A stretch of 64,000 nucleotides of DNA from Armatimonadota bacterium (lineage in GTDB: Bacteria > Sysuimicrobiota > Sysuimicrobiia > Sysuimicrobiales > Humicultoraceae): positions 2,749,906 to 2,813,905 of the forward strand of contig JAVKHP010000001.1 of the NCBI GenBank assembly GCA_031459855.1. The letters are read 5' to 3'. This document shows, in pieces, positions 54,572 through 64,000 of this stretch. Position numbers and translations under genes: made by a program. Under the pieces are notes generated by a model, which saw only the letters and a program-made list of their open reading frames with translations, searched no databases and was not told the origin of the DNA. Each line of letters starts with the position of its first letter. The stretch's first letter is position 1.

Positions 54572-55795
54572 CTACCGGACCCCTCCGCCCGTCGCCAGGT
54601 TGAAGATCGGTAGGTACAGCGAGATCACCATCGCCCCGACCACCACGCCCATGAAGATGATCAAGATGGGCTCCAGCAGCGAGGTCAGGCTCTGGACGGT
54701 GGCCTCGACCTCGACGTCGTAGAAGTCGGCCACTTTCTGCAGCATCTGCTCCAGGGCGCCGGTCTCCTCGCCCACCCGGGTCATCTGCACGACCATGGGC
54801 GGGAAGATCCCCGAGAACTGCAGGGGGATGGCGATGGACTGGCCCTCCCGGATGCTGGACCGCACGGCGTCGACGGCCTCGCCGATCACCACGTTGTCGA
54901 TGGCCTTGGCCACGACCTCCAGCGACTGCATGATGGGCACGCCGCTGGCGATGAGCGTACCCAGGGTGCGGGTGAACCGGGCGATGACGATCTTGCGGTT
55001 CAGCTCGCCCAGCACCGGGGCCCGCAGCTTCAGGCGGTCGTAGCGGGCGCGGCCCGCGGGGGTCTTCAGGTAGCGGCGCAGCACCCAGACGACCGCCCCC
55101 AGCCCGCCGAGGAACACGTACCAGAACCGCCGGAGCACGTAGCTGACGCCCATGGCGATCTGGGTGGGCAGGGGCAGGTCGCCCGAGCCGCCCAGCTCGC
55201 GGAAGAGCGTCTCGAACTGGGGGAGGATCACAATGGTCATGAAGAAGAGGCCGCCCAGGGCGGCCACGGTCAGCAACGCGGGGTAGACCATGGCCGAGCG
55301 GATCTTGCTGCGCAGGGCCTGCTCCTTCTCGAGGTAGGCGGCCAAGCGTTCGAGGACCTCGTCGAGCACGCCGCCGGTCTCCCCGGCCTTCACCATGTTG
55401 ACGTAGAGCGAGCTGAACGCCTGGGGGTGGCGGCCCAGGGCGTCCGACAGCGGGCGCCCGGCCTCCACGTCCTGGCGCACCTGGGTGATGATCTGCCGCA
55501 GGCGTTTGTTGGAAGTCTGCTGCTCGAGGATGGACAGGGTGCGGACCAGCGAGAGGCCCGCGTTCACCATGGTGGCGAACTGACGCGAGAAGACGGCCAG
55601 ATCCTTGAGCCCGATGCCGAACAGGCTCTGCAGCGACTCCAGCAGGTCGCGCCGCTCGACGGTGCGCTCGAGGCTCGTGATGAAGAAGCCCATGTCGCGC
55701 AGGCGGTCGATGACCACCGCGTCGTTGTCGGCCTCGATGACCCCGGTGATCAGGCGCCCGGTACTGTCCTTGGCGCTGTAGCGGAAGACCGCCAT
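54572..55795 (-). CDS. pilC: Type IV pilus platform protein PilC
   Basis: 407 residues, the standard length. Inner-membrane platform that PilB and PilT turn. Two GspF domains: FSRQFATMVNAGLSLVRTLS with MVKAGETGGVLDEVLERLAA, and ARFTRTLGTLIASGVPIMQS with MTRVGEETGALEQMLQKVAD. TM helices at about residues 170-190, 215-245 and 380-400 (ILIIFMGVVVGAMVISLYLP). The N-terminus FRYSAKDSTGRLITGVIEAD is typical. It starts 4 nt after the stop of pilT3. Confidence 0.95.
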   Translation of the reverse strand: MAVFRYSAKDSTGRLITGVIEADNDAVVIDRLRDMGFFITSLERTVERRDLLESLQSLFGIGLKDLAVFSRQFATMVNAGLSLVRTLSILEQQTSNKRLRQIITQVRQDVEAGRPLSDALGRHPQAFSSLYVNMVKAGETGGVLDEVLERLAAYLEKEQALRSKIRSAMVYPALLTVAALGGLFFMTIVILPQFETLFRELGGSGDLPLPTQIAMGVSYVLRRFWYVFLGGLGAVVWVLRRYLKTPAGRARYDRLKLRAPVLGELNRKIVIARFTRTLGTLIASGVPIMQSLEVVAKAIDNVVIGEAVDAVRSSIREGQSIAIPLQFSGIFPPMVVQMTRVGEETGALEQMLQKVADFYDVEVEATVQSLTSLLEPILIIFMGVVVGAMVISLYLPIFNLATGGGVR

Positions 55796-55799
55796 GCCC

Positions 55800-56993
55800 C
55801 TACCTCCGCGTGGGCCGGGCGATGGGCTCGACCTCGCCGCCGGCCTCGCGAATCATCTTGCGCAGCTCCTCGGGGTGGATCGCCCGGGCCAGCGCGTCCT
55901 CGAGCGAGATCATCTTGTTCAGGTACAGGTCGCGCAGCGACTGGTCCATGGTCTGCATGCCGTACTGCGAGCCGGTCTGGATCGCCGTCTCGATCTGGTG
56001 GGTCTTGGCCTCCCGGATGAGGTTGCGGATCGCCGGCGTGGCGATCATGACCTCGACGGCGGGCACGCGCCCGATCTCCTCGAGGCTGGGCCAGGTCTGG
56101 GCGACGGCGCTGCCCAGTCGGGAGCGCAGCGTCGGCCGCCCCTCGCCGTCGCCGTCGGCGCGGCCACGGTAGCGCAGGTTGGGCAGCAGCTGCTGGCTGA
56201 TGACGGCCTCGAGGACCATCGAGAGCTGGATGCGGATCTGCTGCTGCTGGTAGGGCGGGAAGACGTCGATGATGCGGTCGATGGACTGCGCCGCGTTGGC
56301 GGTGTGCAGGGTGGCGAACACCAGGTGCCCGGTCTCGGCGATGGTGAGGGCGGCGCTGATGGTCTCCAGGTCGCGCATCTCGCCGATCAACACCACGTTG
56401 GGGTCTTCCCGCAGGACCGCCCGCAGGGCATTGGGGAACGACTGGGTGTCGAAGCCCAGCTCGCGCTGGTTGACGATGCTCTTCTTGTGCTGGTGGAGGT
56501 ACTCGATGGGGTCCTCGACGGTGACGATGTGCGCCGAGCGCTCGTTGTTGATGAAGTTGATCATGGAGGCCAGGGTCGTGGACTTCCCGTGCCCAGTGGG
56601 CCCGGTCACCAGCACGAGCCCGCGGGGCTTGCGGCACAGCTCCTTGAGGATCGGCGGCAGGTTCAGGGCCTCGATGGTGGGGATGACCATGGGGATGACC
56701 CGGATGGCGATGCCCACGGCTCCCCGCTGCCGGTAGATGTTCACGCGGAACCGGCCCAGTCCCGGCACGCCGTAGGACAGGTCCAGCTCCCAGAACTTCT
56801 CGAACTTCTGCTTCTGGAAGGTGTTGAGCATGCTGTAGCCGAGCTGGAACGTGTCCTCGGGCGTGAGGACCTCGTACTGCTCCATGGGCACCAGGCGCCC
56901 CCAGACCCGCATCGTGGGCTTGATGCCCGAGGTGAGGTGCAGGTCGGAGGCCTGGGCCGCCACGACCTCGCGCAGCAGATCGTCGATGTGCAT
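55800..56993 (-). CDS. pilT: PilT retraction ATPase (third copy) with an insertion
   Basis: 397 residues from ATG 56993 (GGGAGGCGAG upstream). Walker A GPTGHGKST at 131-139, Asp box EDPIEYLHQHKKSIVNQREL, Walker B VVLIGEMRDLETISAALTIA, His box HLVFATLHTANAAQSIDRII and a perfect ATPAIRNLIREAKTHQIETA. A segment of about 30 residues (RYRGRADGDGEGRPTLRSRL and on) sits between QQLLPNL and RVPAVEVM, where other PilT proteins have only a few residues. It lies between pilB and pilC in the main pilus operon, so this is probably the core retraction motor. Confidence 0.94.
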   Translation of the reverse strand: MHIDDLLREVVAAQASDLHLTSGIKPTMRVWGRLVPMEQYEVLTPEDTFQLGYSMLNTFQKQKFEKFWELDLSYGVPGLGRFRVNIYRQRGAVGIAIRVIPMVIPTIEALNLPPILKELCRKPRGLVLVTGPTGHGKSTTLASMINFINNERSAHIVTVEDPIEYLHQHKKSIVNQRELGFDTQSFPNALRAVLREDPNVVLIGEMRDLETISAALTIAETGHLVFATLHTANAAQSIDRIIDVFPPYQQQQIRIQLSMVLEAVISQQLLPNLRYRGRADGDGEGRPTLRSRLGSAVAQTWPSLEEIGRVPAVEVMIATPAIRNLIREAKTHQIETAIQTGSQYGMQTMDQSLRDLYLNKMISLEDALARAIHPEELRKMIREAGGEVEPIARPTRR

Positions 56994-57022
56994 ACTCGCC
57001 TCCCTCGACCGTCCCGGGGTCG

Positions 57023-58732
57023 CTACTCGACGAACACGACCCGGAGCATCTCTTCCAGGGACGTGGCGCCCGCCAGGACTTTGGCCACCCCGTCCTGCTG
57101 GAGCGTGCGCATGCCGTTGGCCACCGCCTGCCGCTTGAGGACGTCGGCCGGGGCCTGCTTGACCACCAGCGCCCGCAGCGCGTCGTCCATCACCATGATC
57201 TCGAACAGCCCCACCCGGCCCCGGTAGCCCAGGTGGTTGCACAGCTCGCAGCCGCGGGCGGTGTAGATCACAGGCGGCGGGGCTCCCGGGGCGGCCAGCC
57301 CGTAGCGCGCCACGACTTCCGGTGGTGGGGTCCGGGGCTCGCGGCAGTGCGGACACAGCACGCGCACCAGGCGCTGCGCCACTACCCCGATCACCGACGA
57401 CGCCGCCAGGAAGGGCTCGATGCCCATGTCCACCAGCCGCACGACGGCCCCGGGCGCGTCGTTGGTGTGCAGCGTCGAGAGCACCAGGTGGCCGGTGAGC
57501 GCGGCGTGGATGGCGATGCGCGCGGTCTCCTCGTCGCGGATCTCGCCCACCATGATGATGTCGGGGTCCTGCCGCAGGAACGCCCGCAGGCCCGTGGCAA
57601 AGGTGAGGCCGGCCTTGGGGTTGATCTGCACCTGGCTGATGCCGCTGAGCTGGTACTCTACCGGGTCCTCGATGGTGATGATGTTGACCTCGGGCCTGTT
57701 CAGGCGGTTCAGCGCCGCGTAGAGGGTCGTGGTCTTGCCGCTGCCGGTCGGCCCCGTGACGAGGATGATGCCGTAGGGCTTGGCGATCAGGTTCTCGAAG
57801 CGCGGCAGGTCCTCGGGCAGCAGCCCGAGCTTGTCGATGCTCACCAGGGCCGCCCGCTTGTCGAGGATGCGCATGACCACCTTCTCGCCGAACACCGTGG
57901 GGATCGTCGAGACGCGCAGGTCGATCTCGCGGTTGTCGACGCGCAGCTCGATGCGCCCGTCCTGGGGGACCCGGCGCTCGGCGATGTTCATCGCCGCCAT
58001 GATCTTGATCCGGCTCACCGTGGCCGCCTGCACGTGCTTGGGTGCGGTCATGACGTTGTAGAGCGTGCCATCGATGCGGTAGCGGATGCGCAGGTGGTTC
58101 TCCTGGGGCTCGACGTGGATGTCGCTGGCACCCTGCCGTACCGCCTGTACGAGCATCAGGTTCACCAGGCGCACGATGGGCGCGTCGTCGACGATCTCCC
58201 GCAGCCGGTCGACCCCGGGCTCCTCCTCGCCCACGTCGGCCGGACGGATCTCCTGGATCACCTGGTCGATCGAGGTGCCCAGCGCCGGGTACTGGTTGAC
58301 GGCGTAGTCGAAGCCCTCCTGGGTGACGACCGCCGGGATGACCTCGCGGTTCACCCGCCGCCGGATGTCGTCGAGGGCCAGGACGTCCAGGGGATCGACC
58401 ATACCCAGAACCAGCGTGTCGCCCTGCAGGCGCACGGGCACCACCTGGTAGAGCCGAATGAGCTCCTCCGGCAGCAGCGTGAGCACGTCCTCGGGAATCG
58501 CGGTGGCCTTGAGGTTCACGTACTCGAGCCCGAGCTGGCTCGCCATGGCCCGGGCGATGGCTTCCGGGGTGGCCATCCCCTGGGCGACCAGCACCCGCCC
58601 CAGGCGCTCGCCGGTGCGCTGCTGGATCTGCAGTGCCTGCTCCAGCTGCGCCGGGGTGAGCAAGCCGGCTTCGACCAGCAGCTCGCCGAGCTTGACGCGG
58701 CGGCGCGCGGTGATGCTCCTAGAGGGTTTCAT
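57023..58732 (-). CDS. pilB: Pilus extension ATPase PilB (first copy)
   Basis: 569 residues. N-terminal MshEN domains (KLGELLVEAGLLTPAQLEQA, QIQQRTGERLGRVLVAQGMA), which in some homologues bind c-di-GMP, then the GspE-like N2 region (VVPVRLQGDTLVLGMVDPLD). ATPase: GASDIHVEPQENHLRIRYRI, Walker A GPTGSGKTT at 327-335, Asp box EDPVEYQLSGISQVQINPKA, Walker B IIMVGEIRDEETARIAIHAA and His box HLVLSTLHTNDAPGAVVRLV. A zinc site has CPHC and CELC about 40 residues apart. The start overlaps the DUF6812 gene by 14 nt. Confidence 0.95.
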   Translation of the reverse strand: MKPSRSITARRRVKLGELLVEAGLLTPAQLEQALQIQQRTGERLGRVLVAQGMATPEAIARAMASQLGLEYVNLKATAIPEDVLTLLPEELIRLYQVVPVRLQGDTLVLGMVDPLDVLALDDIRRRVNREVIPAVVTQEGFDYAVNQYPALGTSIDQVIQEIRPADVGEEEPGVDRLREIVDDAPIVRLVNLMLVQAVRQGASDIHVEPQENHLRIRYRIDGTLYNVMTAPKHVQAATVSRIKIMAAMNIAERRVPQDGRIELRVDNREIDLRVSTIPTVFGEKVVMRILDKRAALVSIDKLGLLPEDLPRFENLIAKPYGIILVTGPTGSGKTTTLYAALNRLNRPEVNIITIEDPVEYQLSGISQVQINPKAGLTFATGLRAFLRQDPDIIMVGEIRDEETARIAIHAALTGHLVLSTLHTNDAPGAVVRLVDMGIEPFLAASSVIGVVAQRLVRVLCPHCREPRTPPPEVVARYGLAAPGAPPPVIYTARGCELCNHLGYRGRVGLFEIMVMDDALRALVVKQAPADVLKRQAVANGMRTLQQDGVAKVLAGATSLEEMLRVVFVE

Positions 58733-58961
58733 GGCGCTCCATCATCATCACGACGTGGGCCTTGTTGACCAGCACGACCTCGGTCTCGTAGAGCAACCGG
58801 CCGTCCAGCGAGAAGAGCCGGGCGGACGTGATGGGCAGGAAGTCCTTGGCCGCATTGAGCCGGTCGGACAGGCGCGCCGTCGAGGGGAGGTGCAGGTCGC
58901 CCTCGATGCGGTGGAAGGGGGTGAACACCACCACCTGCTCGCGATCGAGCTGCACCTTCAT
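58719..58961 (-). CDS. DUF6812-like small protein
   Basis: 80 residues, starting in an ATGA overlap with the merR stop and ending 14 nt inside pilB. A small beta protein: VVVFTPFHRIEGDLHLPSTA, RLSDRLNAAKDFLPITSARL, FSLDGRLLYETEVVLVNKAH. This matches my memory of DUF6812, short proteins with no known function. Tight overlap on both sides points to a role in the pilus operon, perhaps as an assembly or regulatory partner of PilB. Confidence 0.72.
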   Translation of the reverse strand: MKVQLDREQVVVFTPFHRIEGDLHLPSTARLSDRLNAAKDFLPITSARLFSLDGRLLYETEVVLVNKAHVVMMMERHETL

Positions 58962-59275
58962 CGGCTGCTCCCCCGACGTTCGGCGCCCGCCTCGACGGGC
59001 CCGACGGGCGCCACCGCCCTACCGGCCGCGGGTCCCCCGCCCTGCTCGACCAGCCGCTGGATCCCCTTCAGACTAATGCCCCGATCCACCAGAGCCTTGA
59101 CCCAGCGGATGCGCTCCACGTCCTCCTCGCTGTAGAGCCGGTGGCCCCCGGGGGTGCGCGCCGGGGAGAGCAGGTTGTACTGGTCCTCCCACGCGCGGAT
59201 CCGGCGCGGGTTGACACCCGTCAGGTGCGCCACCGTGCGGATCGGGTAGATGGGGACGTGCCTGTCGACGATCAT
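58958..59275 (-). CDS. MerR-family transcriptional regulator
   Basis: 105 residues from ATG 59275, overlapping the dnaB-like stop by ATGA. Winged HTH of MerR type: YPIRTVAHLTGVNPRRIRAW, EDQYNLLSPARTPGGHRLYS, EEDVERIRWVKALVDRGISL with KGIQRLVEQ. After the DNA-binding domain only a Pro/Ala/Arg tail of about 25 residues follows, with no ligand domain or Cys cluster. A likely target is its own operon; two GGGAACTTCCC-like palindromes lie upstream of the first gene (60939-60990). Confidence 0.88.
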   Translation of the reverse strand: MIVDRHVPIYPIRTVAHLTGVNPRRIRAWEDQYNLLSPARTPGGHRLYSEEDVERIRWVKALVDRGISLKGIQRLVEQGGGPAAGRAVAPVGPVEAGAERRGSSR

Positions 59276-60846
59276 CGGGGCCTCCCTCCACTGCCGCCCG
59301 TGCGCTGCGCGGCGGCGGGTTCGCGGGGCGGGCCGTAGCCCAGGTCGCGCAGGTACGTGTAGATCTCCTGCAGCTTCGCGAACCCGTGGTAGTCGGGACG
59401 GTACTCGTCCTCGAGCTTGTAGTCCAGCTCGATGAACTTGTTGAGCGTCACGAAGAACGCGAACTGCACCGTGTTCGACTCGGCCTCGGGGGCGTCGCGG
59501 TTCTTGTCGACGAACAGGTTCACGATGTCGACCCGCGGCATCAACCCCGGGTCGAACCCCTCGGCTTTGGCCCGGGCCTCGATGAGCTGGTGCAGGTCGG
59601 CCGTGGCCTTCCAGTCCTTGGCCAGCACCATGGCCACGTCGAGGTCGTACTCCAGGTCGCCGCTGCCCATGGCATGGTGCATCGTCGGCCGGTTGAACGG
59701 GTTGAAGACGTCGGTGTCCTCGGCGGGGCGTTCGTCTAACTTGCACCCGTCCTTGTCCAGCGGCGAGATGGCGAACACCGGGCAGTTCAGCTCCAGGCTG
59801 AGCTCGGCCAGCTCGGTGGAGATGCGGTCGGTGCGGGCCTTCCAGTCCTCCAGGTGCTCGGTGAGGGGGATCTTCTGCAGGTAGTCGAAGAACAGCACCA
59901 CCTCGTTGGTCTGGAACTCCTGCATCAGGTTGTGGGCGTGAGCGCGGATGCGGTCGAGGGTGTCCTTCCGCCCCGCCTCGACCAGGTGCAGGTAGGGCGC
60001 GTACCGCGCCACGGCGGCTTTGGCCAGCTGCACCCGCGGGCCCACCGGCCCCAGGGCGTCGGCGCCCGCCAGGATCGAGGCAGGGTTGATGCCGACCTCC
60101 TTGGCGATGAGCCGCGCGGCCAGCACGCGCCGCGTCTGCTCCCACGAGTAGTAGAGGACCGGGATCTTGTGGTTGGCCGCCACGTGGCAGGCGAGCTCCA
60201 GGGCCAGGTTGGTCTTGCCCCGTCGGGGCGCGCCGGCCAGCCCGTAGTAGAAGCCACGCCGCAGCCCCGAGAGCAGGGCGTTCAACCGGTCGAACGGGCT
60301 CACCGAGTAGCCCAGCTGCCCGTTGTGCTCCGGGCGGGGCCCGGTCTCGTGCAACAGCGGCGCAAACGCCTCGGCGATCGGCTGCACCTGCCGCCGGACG
60401 CGGCGGCGCTGGATCTCCAGCAGCCGGTGGATCGCCTCGGCGGTCACCTGCATGATGTCGGCCTGCTGGCCGTCAGGACGAAAGAGGTGGGCGCCCAGCA
60501 GCTCGTGGACCTGCACCAGCAGGTGGCGGCTCTCACGGGCCTTGAGCACCTCGATCTGCGCCACAACCTCGCCGGCCGTGGCGGGCGCCGCCTGGAGCAC
60601 CGTGGCCACGTAGCGCTCCATCTCGGCGGTCAGCAGCCCGCGGTCGACCAGGCGGGCCCGCAGCCCGGACTCGTCCACCACCGCCGAGGGCACCGCGTGC
60701 AGCTCCAGCAATGCCTTCGCTACGCGCCGCGCCAGCGGCGAGGTCAGCAGGTCGGGGTGGAACCCCTCGGTGACCGCCAGGGCGATCACGTGCCGGTCGC
60801 GCAAGAAAGCGCTCAGCAGGCGCACCTCGGACTCATAGAGGTCCAC
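59272..60846 (-). CDS. DnaB-family RecA-like ATPase in the pilus operon
   Basis: 524 residues from GTG 60846 (GGAGGT about 10 nt upstream). N-terminal domain like DnaB-N: SEVRLLSAFLRDRHVIALAV, TEGFHPDLLTSPLARRVAKA. The C-terminal domain follows the DnaB helicase plan: Walker A GAPRRGKTNLALELACHVAA near residue 230, PVLYYSWEQTRRVLAARLIA, Walker B VVLFFDYLQKIPLTEHLEDW, LELNCPVFAISPLDKDG (sensor), SGDLEYDLDVAMVLAKDW and DIVNLFVDKNRDAPEAESNT. The P-loop has Arg-Arg where replicative DnaB usually has Ser-Met. It is the first gene of a run merR-DUF6812-pilB-pilT-pilC with ATGA overlaps, so it is probably pilus- or DNA-uptake-linked rather than the main replicative helicase. Confidence 0.82.
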   Translation of the reverse strand: MDLYESEVRLLSAFLRDRHVIALAVTEGFHPDLLTSPLARRVAKALLELHAVPSAVVDESGLRARLVDRGLLTAEMERYVATVLQAAPATAGEVVAQIEVLKARESRHLLVQVHELLGAHLFRPDGQQADIMQVTAEAIHRLLEIQRRRVRRQVQPIAEAFAPLLHETGPRPEHNGQLGYSVSPFDRLNALLSGLRRGFYYGLAGAPRRGKTNLALELACHVAANHKIPVLYYSWEQTRRVLAARLIAKEVGINPASILAGADALGPVGPRVQLAKAAVARYAPYLHLVEAGRKDTLDRIRAHAHNLMQEFQTNEVVLFFDYLQKIPLTEHLEDWKARTDRISTELAELSLELNCPVFAISPLDKDGCKLDERPAEDTDVFNPFNRPTMHHAMGSGDLEYDLDVAMVLAKDWKATADLHQLIEARAKAEGFDPGLMPRVDIVNLFVDKNRDAPEAESNTVQFAFFVTLNKFIELDYKLEDEYRPDYHGFAKLQEIYTYLRDLGYGPPREPAAAQRTGGSGGRPR

Positions 60847-60938
60847 GTGTCGGTCTACCTCCCGTTCACCCGGCCGGCCCGGCCACTTCGCGTACCCGGG
60901 TCGCGGCCACACATGGCCGCTCTCCTTCGCCACGCGAC

Positions 60939-60990
60939 GCGGAACTTCCCGCAATCCTCCATGCACGTGCGGCTACCGTGGGAACTTCCC
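60939..60990. promoter_or_regulatory. Two palindromic sites 40 bp apart upstream of the dnaB-like/merR operon
   Basis: GGAACTTCCC occurs at 60941-60950 and again at 60981-60990. The second is part of GGGAACTTCCC (60980-60990), a perfect 5+1+5 palindrome; the first is GCGGAACTTCCCGC (60939-60952), nearly so. The 40-bp spacing is close to four helix turns. They lie 95-145 nt upstream of GTG 60846. Likely operators, possibly for the MerR protein of the operon. Confidence 0.5.
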
Positions 60991-61028
60991 TGCCAGATTG
61001 CGCCCCCAAACTTCGGGCCGGCCAGACG

Positions 61029-61135
61029 AGGATATGCCCAGAAGGACAGGGTGCTAGTCGCCGCGCATCTGGCCGGCAACGAGGGCTTTGGTAGGACGCG
61101 CACGTCTTCGAAGCGGCCGCAGTTGGGCATATCCT
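61029..61135. promoter_or_regulatory. 12-bp inverted repeat flanking the divergent pilus promoters
   Basis: AGGATATGCCCA (61029-61040) is the exact reverse complement of TGGGCATATCCT (61124-61135). The right arm is part of AGTTGGGCAT (61121-61130), the motif found upstream of pilM and pilT, and ends 6 nt before the second pilB ATG. The left arm faces the dnaB-like operon. Long spacing (83 nt) argues for two protein or promoter sites in opposite directions rather than a hairpin. Confidence 0.5.
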
Positions 61136-61141
61136 TTCGAG

Positions 61142-63376
<2,235 letters not shown>

Positions 63377-63382
<6 letters not shown>

Positions 63383-63398
63383 TCGCAAGACTGATCGC
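63377..63398 (+). repeat. 12-nt tandem duplication across the pilB2 stop codon
   Basis: GACTGATCGC at 63377-63386 recurs at 63389-63398, 12 nt later, so TGA appears twice in the same frame. The arrangement repeats what is seen at the etfB stop (577-600). Confidence 0.75.
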
Positions 63399-63538
63399 CC
63401 TGCGGCACGCCCGGTGCGCTGACGGCATCGAGGTTCCCGGCGGCGGGAGCGTGCGGGACCGGGCGCCCCGCGGCATGCCCGACGCCTGCGCGGGCGTCCG
63501 CCCGGTCGACGGCGCGCGCAGGACGACGGGCGGTGCGG

Positions 63539-63895
63539 CTAGACCAGCGCGGCGGCCAGCTGGCTGTTGCGCCGCATCTCGAGCCGGATGCGTCCCAGGT
63601 TCGCCTGCTTGCCGCCCACGACGACCAGCATCGCGTCGGGGCCAGCCGGCCCGATGGCCACGGGGCCCTCGTCGAACTCCAGGAGCAGGTTCCGGATGGT
63701 GCCGCGGACCATCTCACGGCCCATGGAGTCGGCGGCGGCGATGTTGCTGGCCACGATGGCACCCACAGCCTCCAGGTCCACGCTCTCCTCGCTGGTCACG
63801 CCTTCGACCACGAACCCGTCCCGGCTGACCACGAGCGCCGCCAGCACCCCGTCGACCTTGGCCAGGTCGGCCAGCACGTCCTTGAGCTGCGACAT
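63539..63895 (-). CDS. Roadblock/LC7 domain protein (MglB-like)
   Basis: 118 residues from ATG 63895, chosen because GGAGG lies 8 nt upstream; ATG 63901 is too close to it. The protein is a single Roadblock/LC7 domain: VLADLAKVDGVLAALVVSRD, GFVVEGVTSEESVDLEAVGA, ADSMGREMVRGTIRNLLLEF and AMLVVVGGKQANLGRIRLEM. Such proteins act with small Ras-like GTPases of the MglA type, where MglB sets cell polarity and pilus placement. No MglA gene is in the window, but it may lie beyond the edge. The 156-nt gap to pilB2 (convergent) holds no gene. Confidence 0.88.
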   Translation of the reverse strand: MSQLKDVLADLAKVDGVLAALVVSRDGFVVEGVTSEESVDLEAVGAIVASNIAAADSMGREMVRGTIRNLLLEFDEGPVAIGPAGPDAMLVVVGGKQANLGRIRLEMRRNSQLAAALV

Positions 63896-63960
63896 TCCCA
63901 TACCCTCCTTCGCAAACCTCCGGCAGACTGCGCTCCGGGGCGAGGTCAGTGCGTCGTGCG

Positions 63961-64000
63961 CTAGATCACCTCCGACGAGGCCATGCCCATCACACCCCGC
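63961..64000 (-). CDS. C-terminal end of an unidentified protein (runs off the window)
   Basis: The last 12 or so codons of a minus-strand frame read GVMGMASSEVI and end at TAG (63961-63963). It precedes the Roadblock gene by about 65 nt in the same direction and is probably its operon partner. Too short to identify. Confidence 0.4.
   Translation of the reverse strand, partial: RGVMGMASSEVI

Overview
The window is very GC-rich bacterial DNA with tightly packed, often overlapping genes. It carries no rRNA or tRNA gene that I can see. Gene order on the left (pepP, efp, nusB, ispA, tlyA, nadK; then xerD, deoB, punA, pdp) follows a Gram-positive (Bacillota-like) pattern. The right half carries a full type IV pilus (T4P) machine with a PilQ secretin, so the cell should have an outer membrane. 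Together this suggests an uncultured, deep-branching diderm relative of Bacillota or Armatimonadota-type lineages. That placement is inference from gene content and would need marker-gene phylogeny.

Layout. 1-4410: fatty-acid/acyl-CoA oxidation (etfA, etfB, acyl-CoA dehydrogenase, 3-hydroxybutyryl-CoA dehydrogenase) with a DUF1444 gene on the other strand. 4565-18109: a minus-strand housekeeping block for nucleoside salvage, recombination, CTP and branched-chain amino acid synthesis, NAD kinase, isoprenoids, NusB, EF-P and aminopeptidase P. 18414-29943: T4P assembly genes pilQ, pilP-like, pilD, pilO, pilN, pilM, three pilin-like genes and a degenerate GGDEF protein. 29971-30371: a small CRISPR-like repeat array with no cas genes. 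30501-39381: envelope glycosylation (GT-C enzymes, a PMT-type mannosyltransferase with a dolichyl-phosphate-mannose-synthase-like GT2, GT2-GtrA) fused by overlaps to a moxR-DUF58-transglutaminase operon. 39757-41933: pilT and a pilU-like gene. 42148-43023: a coiled-coil protein. 43043-53827: a surface polysaccharide island (WbaP-like, TagA-like, FkbM, GT4, flippase, GT-C proteins), partly lower in GC, with decayed duplications around two Uma2 copies. 53991-60846: a pilus operon reading dnaB-like, merR, DUF6812, pilB, pilT, pilC, pilA. 61142-63895: a TPR-PilB fusion and a Roadblock/LC7 protein.

The genes work mainly as one surface system: a T4P motor set with two PilB and three PilT-family ATPases, pilins, a secretin and peptidase, surrounded by glycosyltransferases that probably decorate pilins or other exported proteins. 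The most unusual points are a DnaB-family ATPase translationally coupled into the pilus operon, a motif (AGTTGGGCAT) repeated upstream of pilM, pilT and the second pilB, and the orphan, diverged CRISPR-like array.

Many neighbouring genes share 4-nt stop/start overlaps (GTGA or ATGA), which I used to choose several starts. All function calls come from reading protein motifs by eye; no database search was run.
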